This document shows, in pieces, positions 8,806-18,036 of a stretch of 64,000 nt of DNA (positions are counted from its first letter, which is position 1; the number at the start of each line of letters is the position of its first letter). The translations under genes and the position numbers were made by a program. Source of the DNA: Gilliamella sp. Occ3-1 (GTDB taxonomy: Bacteria; Pseudomonadota; Gammaproteobacteria; Enterobacterales; Orbaceae); NCBI RefSeq assembly GCF_001690655.1, contig NZ_LZHQ01000004.1, positions 1 to 64,000 on the forward strand, in the 5' to 3' direction. The notes beneath the pieces are model-generated. The model was not told the DNA's origin and ran no database searches. It was given only the letters and a program-made list of their open reading frames with translations.

Positions 8806-9966
8806 ATGCAAACTTATGCCCTCCTTATGTTACAAGATGGTTCGCAATTTATCGGGAAATCAATTGGTGCTGATGGTCAAACAGTTGGGGAAGTGGTATT
8901 TAACACCTCAATGACAGGTTACCAAGAAATTCTTACCGATCCGTCTTACTGTGAGCAATTGGTTACATTAACCTACCCGCACATTGGTAATGTAGGAACG
9001 AATGATACCGATGCCGAATCGAACCAAGTTTATGCAAAAGGTTTGATTATTCGTGATTTGCCATTATTAGCTAGCAACTATCGAAGTGAACTCTGTCTTT
9101 CTAGCTATTTAAAAAAACATAATGTTATTGCCATTTCGGATATTGATACGCGGCGCTTAACCCGTATTTTGCGTGAAAAAGGTGCACAGCATGGCGTCAT
9201 CATAACAGCAACGGACAAAACGACCTTACTTGAAAAAGCCGAAATAGCTAAACAGCAGGCAATCGATTTTAAAGGATTAAGTGGGCTTGATTTAGCTAAA
9301 GAAGTGACTTGTTTGACAAGTTATATTTGGTCACAGGGCATGTGGACAAGGCAACAGCAACAGCCTGCTCCAAAACCAGAAAGCCAATTACCATATCATG
9401 TTGTTGCTTACGACTTTGGTGTAAAACGTAATATTTTGCGAATGTTAGTTGAGCGTGGTTGTAAATTAACCGTTGTACCAGCAAAAACGACAGCAAAACA
9501 AGTCCTTGCTTTAAAGCCCGATGGGATCTTTTTATCTAATGGCCCAGGAGATCCTGCACCTTGCAGTTATGCGATTGATGCCATTAAGCAGTTTTTAAAC
9601 ACAGATATTCCTATTTTTGGCATTTGTTTAGGTCATCAACTTCTTGCGCTTGCTTGTGGTGCTAGAACTATCAAAATGAAGTTTGGTCATCATGGTGGTA
9701 ATCATCCTGTTAAAGATCTAGAAAATAATAAGGTAATGATCACTGCACAAAATCACGGCTTCGCTGTAGATGAAGCAAGCTTACCAGCTCATTTACGAGC
9801 GACGCATAAATCACTGTTCGATGGTTCATTACAAGGCATTCATCACAATCAAAAACCGGCTTTTAGTTTTCAAGGCCATCCCGAAGCCAGTCCTGGGCCT
9901 CATGATGCAGCATCGCTTTTTGACCACTTTATTGAGTTAATTAAAATTTATAAGCAGGAGCAATAA
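8806..9966 (+). CDS. carA: Carbamoyl-phosphate synthase small subunit (glutaminase)
   Basis: A 386-residue glutamine amidotransferase subunit that hydrolyses glutamine and channels ammonia to CarB. The N-terminal CPSase domain carries [20 protein letters not shown]. The C-terminal class I GATase domain has the nucleophile Cys274 in FGICLGHQ and the His/Glu pair in [14 protein letters not shown] start at ATG 8806 (MQTYALLML), which lines up with E. coli CarA; the longer frame from 8755 would translate the ArgR boxes. It lies 2 bp before carB, in one operon. Confidence 0.96.
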   Translation: MQTYALLMLQDGSQFIGKSIGADGQTVGEVVFNTSMTGYQEILTDPSYCEQLVTLTYPHIGNVGTNDTDAESNQVYAKGLIIRDLPLLASNYRSELCLSSYLKKHNVIAISDIDTRRLTRILREKGAQHGVIITATDKTTLLEKAEIAKQQAIDFKGLSGLDLAKEVTCLTSYIWSQGMWTRQQQQPAPKPESQLPYHVVAYDFGVKRNILRMLVERGCKLTVVPAKTTAKQVLALKPDGIFLSNGPGDPAPCSYAIDAIKQFLNTDIPIFGICLGHQLLALACGARTIKMKFGHHGGNHPVKDLENNKVMITAQNHGFAVDEASLPAHLRATHKSLFDGSLQGIHHNQKPAFSFQGHPEASPGPHDAASLFDHFIELIKIYKQEQ

Positions 9967-9968
9967 TC

Positions 9969-12900
9969 ATGGCTAAGCGAACAGATATAAAAAGTATACT
10001 AATTATTGGTGCTGGTCCAATTGTTATTGGTCAAGCATGTGAATTTGATTATTCTGGTGCTCAAGCCTGTAAAGCGCTGCGTGAAGAAGGTTATCGTGTT
10101 ATTTTAGTTAACTCTAATCCAGCCACTATCATGACAGATCCTGAAATGGCTGATGCCACTTATATTGAACCCATTCATTGGACAAGCGTTCGTAAGATTA
10201 TTGAACAAGAAAGGCCAGACGCCATTTTACCAACCATGGGCGGTCAAACAGCATTAAACTGTGCATTAGAGCTTGAAAAACAAGGTGTATTGAAAGAATT
10301 TAATGTTGAAATGATAGGTGCAACAGCCGATGCTATCGATAAAGCCGAAGATCGAAAACGCTTTGATGAGGCGATGAAAAAAATTGGTCTTGATACCGCT
10401 CGCTCAGGGATTGCTCATTCGCTTAAAGATGCTTACGCCGTTCTTGATCAAGTTGGTTTTCCTTGCATTATTCGTCCATCATTTACCATGGGGGGCACCG
10501 GTGGCGGTATTGCTTATAATACCGAAGAGTTTGACGAAATTTGTACTCGAGGACTTGATCTTTCGCCAACCAATGAACTACTTATTGATGAATCATTAAT
10601 TGGTTGGAAAGAATATGAAATGGAAGTAGTTCGAGACAAAAATGATAACTGCATTATTGTTTGTTCAATTGAAAACTTTGATCCAATGGGTATTCATACA
10701 GGTGATTCAATTACGGTGGCTCCGGCACAAACCTTGACTGATAAAGAATACCAAATCATGCGTAACGCTTCGATCGCGGTACTGCGTGAAATTGGTGTTG
10801 AAACTGGTGGCTCCAATGTACAATTTTCGGTTGATCCAAAGACAGGGCGATTAATTGTTATTGAGATGAATCCACGGGTGTCACGATCATCTGCCTTAGC
10901 TTCGAAAGCAACGGGCTTTCCTATCGCGAAAATCGCCGCCAAACTGGCTGTCGGTTATACGCTTGATGAATTATCTAATGATATAACAGGCGGAAAAACC
11001 CCCGCTTCATTTGAACCGTCAATTGATTATGTTGTTACCAAAATTCCACGCTTTAATTTTGAAAAATTTGCTGGTTGTAACGATCGTTTAACCACACAAA
11101 TGAAATCAGTTGGTGAAGTGATGGCCATTGGGCGTACCTTCCAAGAATCAATACAAAAAGCGTTGCGAGGGCTTGAAGTTGGCGCTTCAGGATTTGATCC
11201 TAAAATTGATAATTATACTGATGAAAAAAATATCACCAAAATTTGTTATGAGCTCCAAGAAGCGGGCGCTGATCGGATTTGGTATATTGCTGATGCTTTT
11301 AGGGCAGGATTGAGCTTAGAAGATATCTTTTTACTTACCAATATTGATCGTTGGTTTTTAGTACAAATTGAAGAGTTGGTTAACCTTGAAAACAAGCTAA
11401 AGGAACAATCACTTGCGCAACTTGATCAAGAAACATTATGGCAATTAAAACGTAAAGGTTTTTTAGATTTACGCATTGCCAAACTACTTAATACCACAGA
11501 ACAAGCTGTTCGCGATTTACGCCATCAATATCAAATTCACCCTGTTTATAAACGTGTTGATACCTGTGCGGCTGAATTTGCAACAGATACCGCTTATCTT
11601 TATTCAACCTATGAGCAAGAGTGTGAAGCTAATCCTCAATTTAGCCGTAAAAAAATTATGATCCTTGGTGGTGGTCCTAATCGGATTGGACAAGGTATTG
11701 AGTTTGATTATTGCTGTGTACATGCGGCATTGGCACTGCGTGAGGATGGTTATGAGACCATTATGGTTAACTGTAATCCCGAAACGGTTTCAACCGATTA
11801 CGATACTTCTGACCGCCTCTATTTTGAGCCAGTTACGCTTGAAGATGTGCTTGAAATTGCACATGTTGAAAAACCAGATGGTGTTATTGTGCAATACGGT
11901 GGGCAAACACCGCTAAAACTTGCTCGTGCGCTTGAAGCAGCAGGGCTACCAATTATTGGTACCTCACCTGATGCTATAGATAAAGCCGAAGATCGTAAAC
12001 GCTTTCAAGAAGTCGTCGATAAACTGAAATTAAAACAACCTGTCAACGCCACAGTGACCGATATTAATGAGGCTGTCATTGAAGCAGAAAAAATAGGTTA
12101 TCCATTAGTGGTTAGACCTTCTTATGTATTAGGTGGTCGATCAATGGAAATTGTTTATAATGAACAAGATTTACGTCGTTATTTTAAAACAGCCGTAAGC
12201 GAATCGAATAATGCGCCTGTTTTACTCGATCACTTTTTAGATGATGCAATTGAAGTTGATATTGATGTAATTGCTGATGGTGAGCAAATCCTGATTGGTG
12301 GCATTATGGAACATATTGAACAAGCAGGCATTCACTCTGGTGATTCCGCTTGCTCACTACCAACACACACATTAACTGCAGATATTTTAGACAAACTACG
12401 ACAACAAGCCAAACAATTAGCACTTGAACTCAATGTAAAAGGTTTAATGAATGGGCAATTTGCGGTGAAAGATAATCAAATTTATTTGATCGAAATCAAT
12501 CCTCGTGCAGCTCGTACTGTACCTTTTGTCTCAAAAGCAACTGGTTTACCATTGGCGAAAATAGCGGCTCGCGTTATGACGGGACAATCACTTGCCAAGC
12601 AAAATGTGACTAAAGAGGTGATTCCTCCGTATTATTCGGTAAAAGAAGTGGTATTACCGTTTAATAAATTCAGTGGTGTCGACCCAATATTAGGTCCTGA
12701 AATGCGCTCAACAGGTGAAGTAATGGGAATTGGTAAAACCTTTGCTGAAGCCTTTGCTAAAGCTCAGCTAGGTAGTTTATCCAATATGAAAAAATCAGGG
12801 AAAGCATTATTATCGGTTCGCGATCAGGATAAAACAAGGCTGTTAGAGGTAGCTAAACGGTTAATTACTCATGGGTTTAGTATTGATGCAACTATTGGCA

Positions 12901-13184
12901 CGGCAAAGGTATTACAACAAGCAAATATACCATGCCAAGTCGTAAAAAAAGAAAACGAAGGGCGACCAAATATCCATGACCATATAAAAAATGGCGAATA
13001 TAGCTATATTCTTAATACCACCTCTGGACGAGCAGCTATTGAAGCCTCAAAAGTATTACGTCGAAGTGCCATTCAATATAAGGTACATTACGATACCACG
13101 ATGAATGCTGCTTATGCTACAACTGCAGCGCTAGATTACGATCCGGCACAAACTGTAACGCCATTACAGCAACTTTATTGCTAA
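9969..13184 (+). CDS. carB: Carbamoyl-phosphate synthase large subunit
   Basis: A 1071-residue subunit (E. coli 1073) that makes carbamoyl phosphate from bicarbonate, ammonia and two ATP for arginine and pyrimidine synthesis. Two homologous ATP-grasp halves are clear. The first starts [20 protein letters not shown] and the second [20 protein letters not shown] near residue 560. Each has a RPS(F/Y).(M/L)GG nucleotide loop. The C-terminal MGS-like allosteric domain spans about 935-1071. A GGAG ribosome site at the carA end precedes it. A terminator follows. Confidence 0.97.
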   Translation: MAKRTDIKSILIIGAGPIVIGQACEFDYSGAQACKALREEGYRVILVNSNPATIMTDPEMADATYIEPIHWTSVRKIIEQERPDAILPTMGGQTALNCALELEKQGVLKEFNVEMIGATADAIDKAEDRKRFDEAMKKIGLDTARSGIAHSLKDAYAVLDQVGFPCIIRPSFTMGGTGGGIAYNTEEFDEICTRGLDLSPTNELLIDESLIGWKEYEMEVVRDKNDNCIIVCSIENFDPMGIHTGDSITVAPAQTLTDKEYQIMRNASIAVLREIGVETGGSNVQFSVDPKTGRLIVIEMNPRVSRSSALASKATGFPIAKIAAKLAVGYTLDELSNDITGGKTPASFEPSIDYVVTKIPRFNFEKFAGCNDRLTTQMKSVGEVMAIGRTFQESIQKALRGLEVGASGFDPKIDNYTDEKNITKICYELQEAGADRIWYIADAFRAGLSLEDIFLLTNIDRWFLVQIEELVNLENKLKEQSLAQLDQETLWQLKRKGFLDLRIAKLLNTTEQAVRDLRHQYQIHPVYKRVDTCAAEFATDTAYLYSTYEQECEANPQFSRKKIMILGGGPNRIGQGIEFDYCCVHAALALREDGYETIMVNCNPETVSTDYDTSDRLYFEPVTLEDVLEIAHVEKPDGVIVQYGGQTPLKLARALEAAGLPIIGTSPDAIDKAEDRKRFQEVVDKLKLKQPVNATVTDINEAVIEAEKIGYPLVVRPSYVLGGRSMEIVYNEQDLRRYFKTAVSESNNAPVLLDHFLDDAIEVDIDVIADGEQILIGGIMEHIEQAGIHSGDSACSLPTHTLTADILDKLRQQAKQLALELNVKGLMNGQFAVKDNQIYLIEINPRAARTVPFVSKATGLPLAKIAARVMTGQSLAKQNVTKEVIPPYYSVKEVVLPFNKFSGVDPILGPEMRSTGEVMGIGKTFAEAFAKAQLGSLSNMKKSGKALLSVRDQDKTRLLEVAKRLITHGFSIDATIGTAKVLQQANIPCQVVKKENEGRPNIHDHIKNGEYSYILNTTSGRAAIEASKVLRRSAIQYKVHYDTTMNAAYATTAALDYDPAQTVTPLQQLYC

Positions 13185-13194
13185 TCACAAAGAT

Positions 13195-13217
13195 AAAGAC
13201 GAGTATCACTCGTCTTT
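13195..13217 (+). terminator. Hairpin after carB
   Basis: A perfect 10-bp stem aaagacgagt/actcgtcttt with a 3-nt loop, 11 nt after the carB stop. The T tract is short (ttt then aaaaatt), so termination efficiency is uncertain. Confidence 0.7.
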
Positions 13218-13349
13218 AAAAATTCCATCCACAATATAATAACTTAGAAATCATGAAATTGTTCTTAATAAACAATAAAATGCTCGTTTTTGATACAGAA
13301 TAATGTTAATTTATTTGCTATATTTCAATCAATTTAATTAGTTATTATC

Positions 13350-14303
13350 ATGGATATGATTCATTCTTCTGATCTAAAAACGATCATACATTCCAAGCGT
13401 GCCAATATTTATTATTTAGAGCATTGCCGTGTTTTGGTTAATGGCGGGCGAGTCGAATATGTCACTGAGCAAGGTCAACAATCGTTATATTGGAATATCC
13501 CAATAGCTAATACTACCTGTATTTTATTAGGCACGGGAACATCATTAACGCAAGCGGCAGTGCGAGAGCTTTCACGGGCAGGTGTCATGATTGGCTTTTG
13601 TGGTGGAGGCGGAACGCCTCTATTTTCATCAACCGAATCTGAATTCGCTTGTCAATTTTTTTCGCCACAAAGTGAATATCGCCCGACGGAATACCTACAA
13701 AGCTGGTGTCAATTTTGGTTTGATGATGAACGTCGATTACAAGCAGCTAAATTATTGCAACAAACACGGCTTAATATTATTAGTGAGTGTTGGCCGCAAT
13801 TTGATTGGGATATTGATAAAACGCAGTTGGCGCATATTCTTACTGATGCAACAGAACAATTTACCGATGTTGATAATAGCCAAGCACTTTTAGCCGCAGA
13901 AGGGCGAATTAGCAAACGTCTTTATAGCATGGCAAATCAATTAACCTTACAAGATGACAAATTTAAACGGGAACAAGGCACACGAGGCAAGAGTCATGAT
14001 CCCGCTAATCAATTTTTAGATCATGGTAACTATTTAGCCTATGGACTTGGCGCAACGGCTTGTTGGGTGTTAGGTCTCCCTCATGGACTTGCTATTTTAC
14101 ACGGAAAAACTCGCCGGGGTGGATTAGTTTTTGATGCGGCAGATATTATTAAAGATGGCATTGTATTACCTCAGGCCTTTTTATCAGCCAAACAAGGCGA
14201 TAGTGAAAAAGAATTTCGTATGGCATGTATTGCGCAATTTGCTCAATTAGGTGCACTTGATAGGATAATTGATACTTTAAAACAGATAGCAGATCAAATA
14301 TGA
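13350..14303 (+). CDS. cas1: Type I-F CRISPR integrase Cas1
   Basis: A 317-residue Cas1 of the I-F family (usual length 320-327). Residues 1-100 form the beta domain (LKTIIHSKRANIYYLEHCRV, GGRVEYVT). The catalytic helical domain carries the metal ligands: Glu184 in AAEGRISKRLY, His in GLPHGLAILHGKTRRGG (245 or 251), and Asp262/Asp265 in FDAAD. With the Cas2 domain of the next gene it inserts spacers into the array. The stop overlaps the cas2-3 start by ATGA, so they are translationally coupled. Its promoter would lie in the 132 bp after the carB hairpin. Confidence 0.96.
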   Translation: MDMIHSSDLKTIIHSKRANIYYLEHCRVLVNGGRVEYVTEQGQQSLYWNIPIANTTCILLGTGTSLTQAAVRELSRAGVMIGFCGGGGTPLFSSTESEFACQFFSPQSEYRPTEYLQSWCQFWFDDERRLQAAKLLQQTRLNIISECWPQFDWDIDKTQLAHILTDATEQFTDVDNSQALLAAEGRISKRLYSMANQLTLQDDKFKREQGTRGKSHDPANQFLDHGNYLAYGLGATACWVLGLPHGLAILHGKTRRGGLVFDAADIIKDGIVLPQAFLSAKQGDSEKEFRMACIAQFAQLGALDRIIDTLKQIADQI

Positions 14304-17300
14304 ATATTTTACTTGTTAGTCAATGTAAAAAAAATGCCTTAACCGAAACAAGGCGGATTATCGATCAGTTCGCTGAGCGCTGCGGTGAACGAACATGGCA
14401 AAGCCCAATGACCGAAGCAGGGCTACAAACGCTCTATAAATTATTACGTAAAACTGCACGAAAAAATACTGCTGTTGCATGTTATTGGACACATGGTAAA
14501 AATTTAACTGAACTTTTGTGGATTGTGGGCGATCGCAGTCAGTTTAATCAAGAGGGACGAGTCCCAACTAATCGTACTAAACGTAATATTTTACGCAGTG
14601 ACAGCGAAAATTGTTGGCAATATGCAACCACCATTCAATTAATTACAACCATAGCGGCACTACTTCATGATTTAGGTAAAGCAACGATTGGTTTTCAATC
14701 TAAATTACGAGCAGAAACGGCTGTGGAGGCTGATCCTTACCGACATGAATGGATTTCGTTACAATTATTTTTATTAATGATTCAAGACTGCACCACGAAC
14801 GAAGCCTTATTTGATCGATTAGCGAATTTTACTGAATATCGACAACAGAATCCTAATTGGTACAAACAGCTCACCCAAGTCGACAAAAATGATCTTACTC
14901 AACTGCCTTTATTGGCGCAGTGGATCGCGTGGCTCATTGTGTCGCATCATCGAATGCCGTTTTTACCGGACTCATTAACGGATGATGTTAAAAATGTACA
15001 AAAAGGAGATTTTGATATATCGGGCTTAACTATCCAAAGTTTTTATAAAACATTTAAGGCAATTGATAAATGGGTTAAAAATAGTCATAGTCAACACACT
15101 TCACCCAACGATTTTTGGCAACTAAAAAGTGATATCACCTTAAGCCAACCTTGGCTTAAAAAATTAAGCCGTTATGCAACCAAAGCCCTAAACCATATTC
15201 CTTTAATGCAATTGGCTAATATTGACGCGTTTTCATTGCATATTTCACGTTTAAGCTTAATGGTGGCTGATCATAACTACTCAAGTTTATCTTTATCAAA
15301 TGACGAGGCAAAAAAAAATAGGGCAATACTGATTGCCAACACAAATTACCAAAAAGAAGCCAAACAGTGTTTGGATGATCATTTGGTCGGTGTTGCTAAT
15401 TTTTCAGCCCGTTTTGCTCGTTTATTACCTAAAATAACCACGGAATTACCCGCAATCAATCAACATAAACCTTTTACCAAACGAACAACTATAAAACGAT
15501 TCCAATGGCAAAATCATGCTTTTGATTTAGCAAAAAGTTATCAACAACAATCTGATGAATGTGGCTTTTTTGGTGTTAACATGGCATCGACTGGCTGTGG
15601 TAAAACCTTAGCCAATGGGCGGATTATGTATGCGCTTTCAAATCCAAAACGGGGCGTGCGTTTTACCATTGCATTGGGATTACGTGTTTTAACGTTGCAA
15701 ACAGGTAAAGCATTAAGAGAAAGATTACACTTAAGTGATGAACATCTGGCGATTTTAGTGGGTGGGCGAGCCACAAAAACCTTGTTTGAACTGAGTAATG
15801 AAAACATTGAACAAAACGATTCAGAAAACCAAGGTAGTGAATCTATCGAATCGTTACTTGATGAATATCTTGATGTAGCAGAAAGTGGTATTGCGGATTG
15901 TGAATTAGGGACAATTATCGAAGACAGTAAAGCACGGCAATTACTTTATGCGCCCATTGTGACATGCACTATTGACCATATTATTCAAGCTAGCGAATGT
16001 ACCCGAGGCGGTAAATATATTGCACCCACGTTAAGATTGTTAACCTCAGATTTGATTTTAGATGAGCCGGATGATTTTGATCAACATGACTTACCTGCAC
16101 TGGCTCGCTTGGTGCATTTAGCTGGGTTATTTGGTAGCAAAGTGCTACTCTCATCAGCAACCTTAACGCCTGATTTAATTGCTGGATTATTTGATGCTTA
16201 CCAAGCAGGGCGAAAAATTTGGAATCAAAATAACCAATATGCCAATAATGCCATTGTATGTGGTTGGTTTGATGAATATGAACAGTCGATATCACCAATT
16301 GCTGATACTAAAATGTTTAGCGATCATCATCAACAATTTGTAGCAATGCGCATTCAGCAATTAACACAAAGTGCAATCCGCCGTAAAGGGCATATTTTGG
16401 ATCTATTAAATTACCAAGAAAATAAAACAGAAAACCCAAAAATCAATTATGGTGTGCTAGCTAAACAATTATTAGATCAAGCTTATCAATTTCATCAAGA
16501 TCATCATCAAATTGATAAAAAATTGCAAAAAAAGGTGAGTATCGGTTTAATGCGTTTTGCCCATATCGAAGATGTTATTTCACTTACAGAACAAATTTAT
16601 GCACAAACCAAGTTATCTAATAATACGACTTTTCATATTGTGGTTTATCATGCTCGACAACTGTTGTTATTGCGTAGCCAGCTAGAAGAAAAACTTGATA
16701 GAATTTTAAATCGAAGTGATGAACTGGCATTATTTAATCAGCCTGAAATTATCGATGCCATAAAAGACAGCGATAAAGAAAACCATATTTTTATTGTCAT
16801 CGGCACGCCTGTAACTGAAGTCGGGCGTGATCACGATTATGATTGGGCGATTGTCGAACCATCATCCATGCGGTCAATTATCCAGTTGGTGGGGCGAGTC
16901 TGGCGACATCGACCACAAAAAATGGCACAAAAGGCCAATGTGGCGATATTAGGATCGAATTTAAAAGCGATTGAATCTAAGTATCGTACGGATAAAGCCT
17001 GTTTTACTAAACCAGGTTTTGAAGAAAAGCCATTATTCTTGCTGAAAACCCATAAAACAAATGAACTAATTCCAGCTTATCAGTTAGTTAATATAGATGC
17101 GGTTCCACGTATTAAGTCTTGCCCTGAAGATGGGCTAACGCTAGCTGAATTAGAACATAAGGTCATGGCAGATCTCTTTGCGATTAATGCCCGTAAAAGT
17201 AATTATGTCACCAGCTATTGGCAACAAGGCTTAGCCCATCACCATTGTGTGCATTTACAGGCGATTTCGCCATTTAGAGAGAATGATAAGACACAAGATG

Positions 17301-17611
17301 AATATATTTGCCAACTTGACGACGATGGCGATTATCAATTTAGCTATGCAGATATCGCATGGCAAACACCAGATGAGTGCTGCGAAGATACACAAAATAG
17401 TATAATTGAATATAAAAACTGGTCATTTGATAATCCTAATATCCAACCTTGGTTGGTTAATAGTGTCGAGCAAGCCATAGCAAAAATAACCGAATATTTC
17501 CCAAATAAAACGCCATATCGATTAGCGAATGAATTTTGTAGCGTAAGCTTATATCGTAATAGCAGTTGGTATTTTCATCCTTATTTAGGATTTTATGAAA
17601 AGAAAGGATAA
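14300..17611 (+). CDS. cas3: Type I-F Cas2-Cas3 fusion, nuclease-helicase
   Basis: A 1103-residue fusion typical of I-F. The N-terminal Cas2-like domain (about 1-90, MNILLVSQCKKNALTETRRI) mediates assembly with Cas1. An HD nuclease domain has the motif LLHDLGKA with His123 and Asp124. The superfamily 2 helicase has Walker A STGCGKT (430-436), the DExD-like motif DEPD (588-591), motif III SSATL, and motif VI QLVGRVWRHR (from 862). It degrades DNA bound by the Csy complex and takes part in spacer capture. All key residues seem intact. A 425-bp gap with regulatory RNA-like sequence follows. Confidence 0.96.
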   Translation: MNILLVSQCKKNALTETRRIIDQFAERCGERTWQSPMTEAGLQTLYKLLRKTARKNTAVACYWTHGKNLTELLWIVGDRSQFNQEGRVPTNRTKRNILRSDSENCWQYATTIQLITTIAALLHDLGKATIGFQSKLRAETAVEADPYRHEWISLQLFLLMIQDCTTNEALFDRLANFTEYRQQNPNWYKQLTQVDKNDLTQLPLLAQWIAWLIVSHHRMPFLPDSLTDDVKNVQKGDFDISGLTIQSFYKTFKAIDKWVKNSHSQHTSPNDFWQLKSDITLSQPWLKKLSRYATKALNHIPLMQLANIDAFSLHISRLSLMVADHNYSSLSLSNDEAKKNRAILIANTNYQKEAKQCLDDHLVGVANFSARFARLLPKITTELPAINQHKPFTKRTTIKRFQWQNHAFDLAKSYQQQSDECGFFGVNMASTGCGKTLANGRIMYALSNPKRGVRFTIALGLRVLTLQTGKALRERLHLSDEHLAILVGGRATKTLFELSNENIEQNDSENQGSESIESLLDEYLDVAESGIADCELGTIIEDSKARQLLYAPIVTCTIDHIIQASECTRGGKYIAPTLRLLTSDLILDEPDDFDQHDLPALARLVHLAGLFGSKVLLSSATLTPDLIAGLFDAYQAGRKIWNQNNQYANNAIVCGWFDEYEQSISPIADTKMFSDHHQQFVAMRIQQLTQSAIRRKGHILDLLNYQENKTENPKINYGVLAKQLLDQAYQFHQDHHQIDKKLQKKVSIGLMRFAHIEDVISLTEQIYAQTKLSNNTTFHIVVYHARQLLLLRSQLEEKLDRILNRSDELALFNQPEIIDAIKDSDKENHIFIVIGTPVTEVGRDHDYDWAIVEPSSMRSIIQLVGRVWRHRPQKMAQKANVAILGSNLKAIESKYRTDKACFTKPGFEEKPLFLLKTHKTNELIPAYQLVNIDAVPRIKSCPEDGLTLAELEHKVMADLFAINARKSNYVTSYWQQGLAHHHCVHLQAISPFRENDKTQDEYICQLDDDGDYQFSYADIAWQTPDECCEDTQNSIIEYKNWSFDNPNIQPWLVNSVEQAIAKITEYFPNKTPYRLANEFCSVSLYRNSSWYFHPYLGFYEKKG

Positions 17612-17621
17612 AAGAATATTG

Positions 17622-17668
17622 TTTTTATACTGAAACACATAGTTACCTGAAACTTTTTGACAAAATAT
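17622..17668 (+). repeat. Dispersed ~42-bp intergenic repeat, copy C
   Basis: TTTTTATACTGAAACACATA followed by GTTACCTGAAACTTTTTGAC. It is the most diverged of the three copies (others at 3377-3421 and minus-strand 6878-6920) but aligns with copy A over its whole length. It starts 11 nt after the cas2-3 stop and precedes the CRISPR-like element. Confidence 0.5.
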
Positions 17669-17722
17669 CGTCAGGTGCATAATGGTTGCTAGTAAAAGTG
17701 AGGGAATTCTTTTATACTGAGC

Positions 17723-17808
17723 TTTGACAGCCGAATAGGTTGCTGAGAAATGTTAAGTATTTACTTTTCTTTGAAGTGAATTTTACCGCTGAATAAGCGG
17801 TCTATAAA
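17723..17808 (+). ncRNA. Mini-CRISPR: candidate cas-repressing crRNA-like RNA (CreR/CreA type)
   Basis: Two diverged 28-nt copies of the I-F repeat flank a 30-nt guide (17751-17780). Repeat 1 (17723-17750) matches the array repeat at 19 of 28 bases, repeat 2 (17781-17808) at 18. Both keep the Csy4 hairpin through paired changes: stem CAGCC/GGTTG in the first, CCGCT/AGCGG in the second, each with loop GAATA and an 8-nt handle (CTGAGAAA, TCTATAAA) like the array TTTAGAAA. TATACT at 17713-17718 could be its -10 box, placing transcription start at repeat 1. Guide bases 1-11 recur after CC in the csy1 promoter. CreR/CreA RNAs of other CRISPR types work this way; the role here is inferred. Confidence 0.72.
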
Positions 17809-17887
17809 AGTGTTAATCTCGGAGAGTGTAAATTAGCTGGTTTTATTTATCATATTGATTTTTTTAAATTATTTTTTTGTTTTTGAT

Positions 17888-17940
17888 TTGACACACCTGT
17901 TAAGTATTAAATTTTTCTTTGTTTCTTTCTTTTTTATACT
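17888..17940 (+). promoter_or_regulatory. Putative csy1 promoter with embedded CC-PAM protospacer
   Basis: TTGACA (17888-17893) is a perfect -35 box. The -10 is less clear: an AT-rich stretch at about 17907-17916, or TATACT at 17935-17940 with a poor -35. CC at 17896-17897 followed by TGTTAAGTATT (17898-17908) repeats the first 11 bases of the mini-CRISPR guide at 17751-17761, with 19 of 30 bases matching over the whole guide. Binding of the Csy complex here would block the promoter. The rest of the gap up to csy1 is T-rich with aaggag before its ATG. Confidence 0.6.
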
Positions 17941-18036
17941 TTATTTTTAGATTATTTTTTGTGTTATTTGCTTGATTTTTAGCAAAGATTATTTTATTCT
18001 AATTATATTAAAATTTAAAATAAATAAGGAGAGGCA

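Noticed and set aside
13304..13318. TGTTAA match to the mini-CRISPR guide upstream of cas1
   Set aside because: Only six contiguous bases, no CC before it, and AT-rich sequence makes this expected by chance.
17826..17834. ggag followed by GTG as a start of a small toxin gene after the mini-CRISPR
   Set aside because: The GTG is followed at once by a TAA stop.
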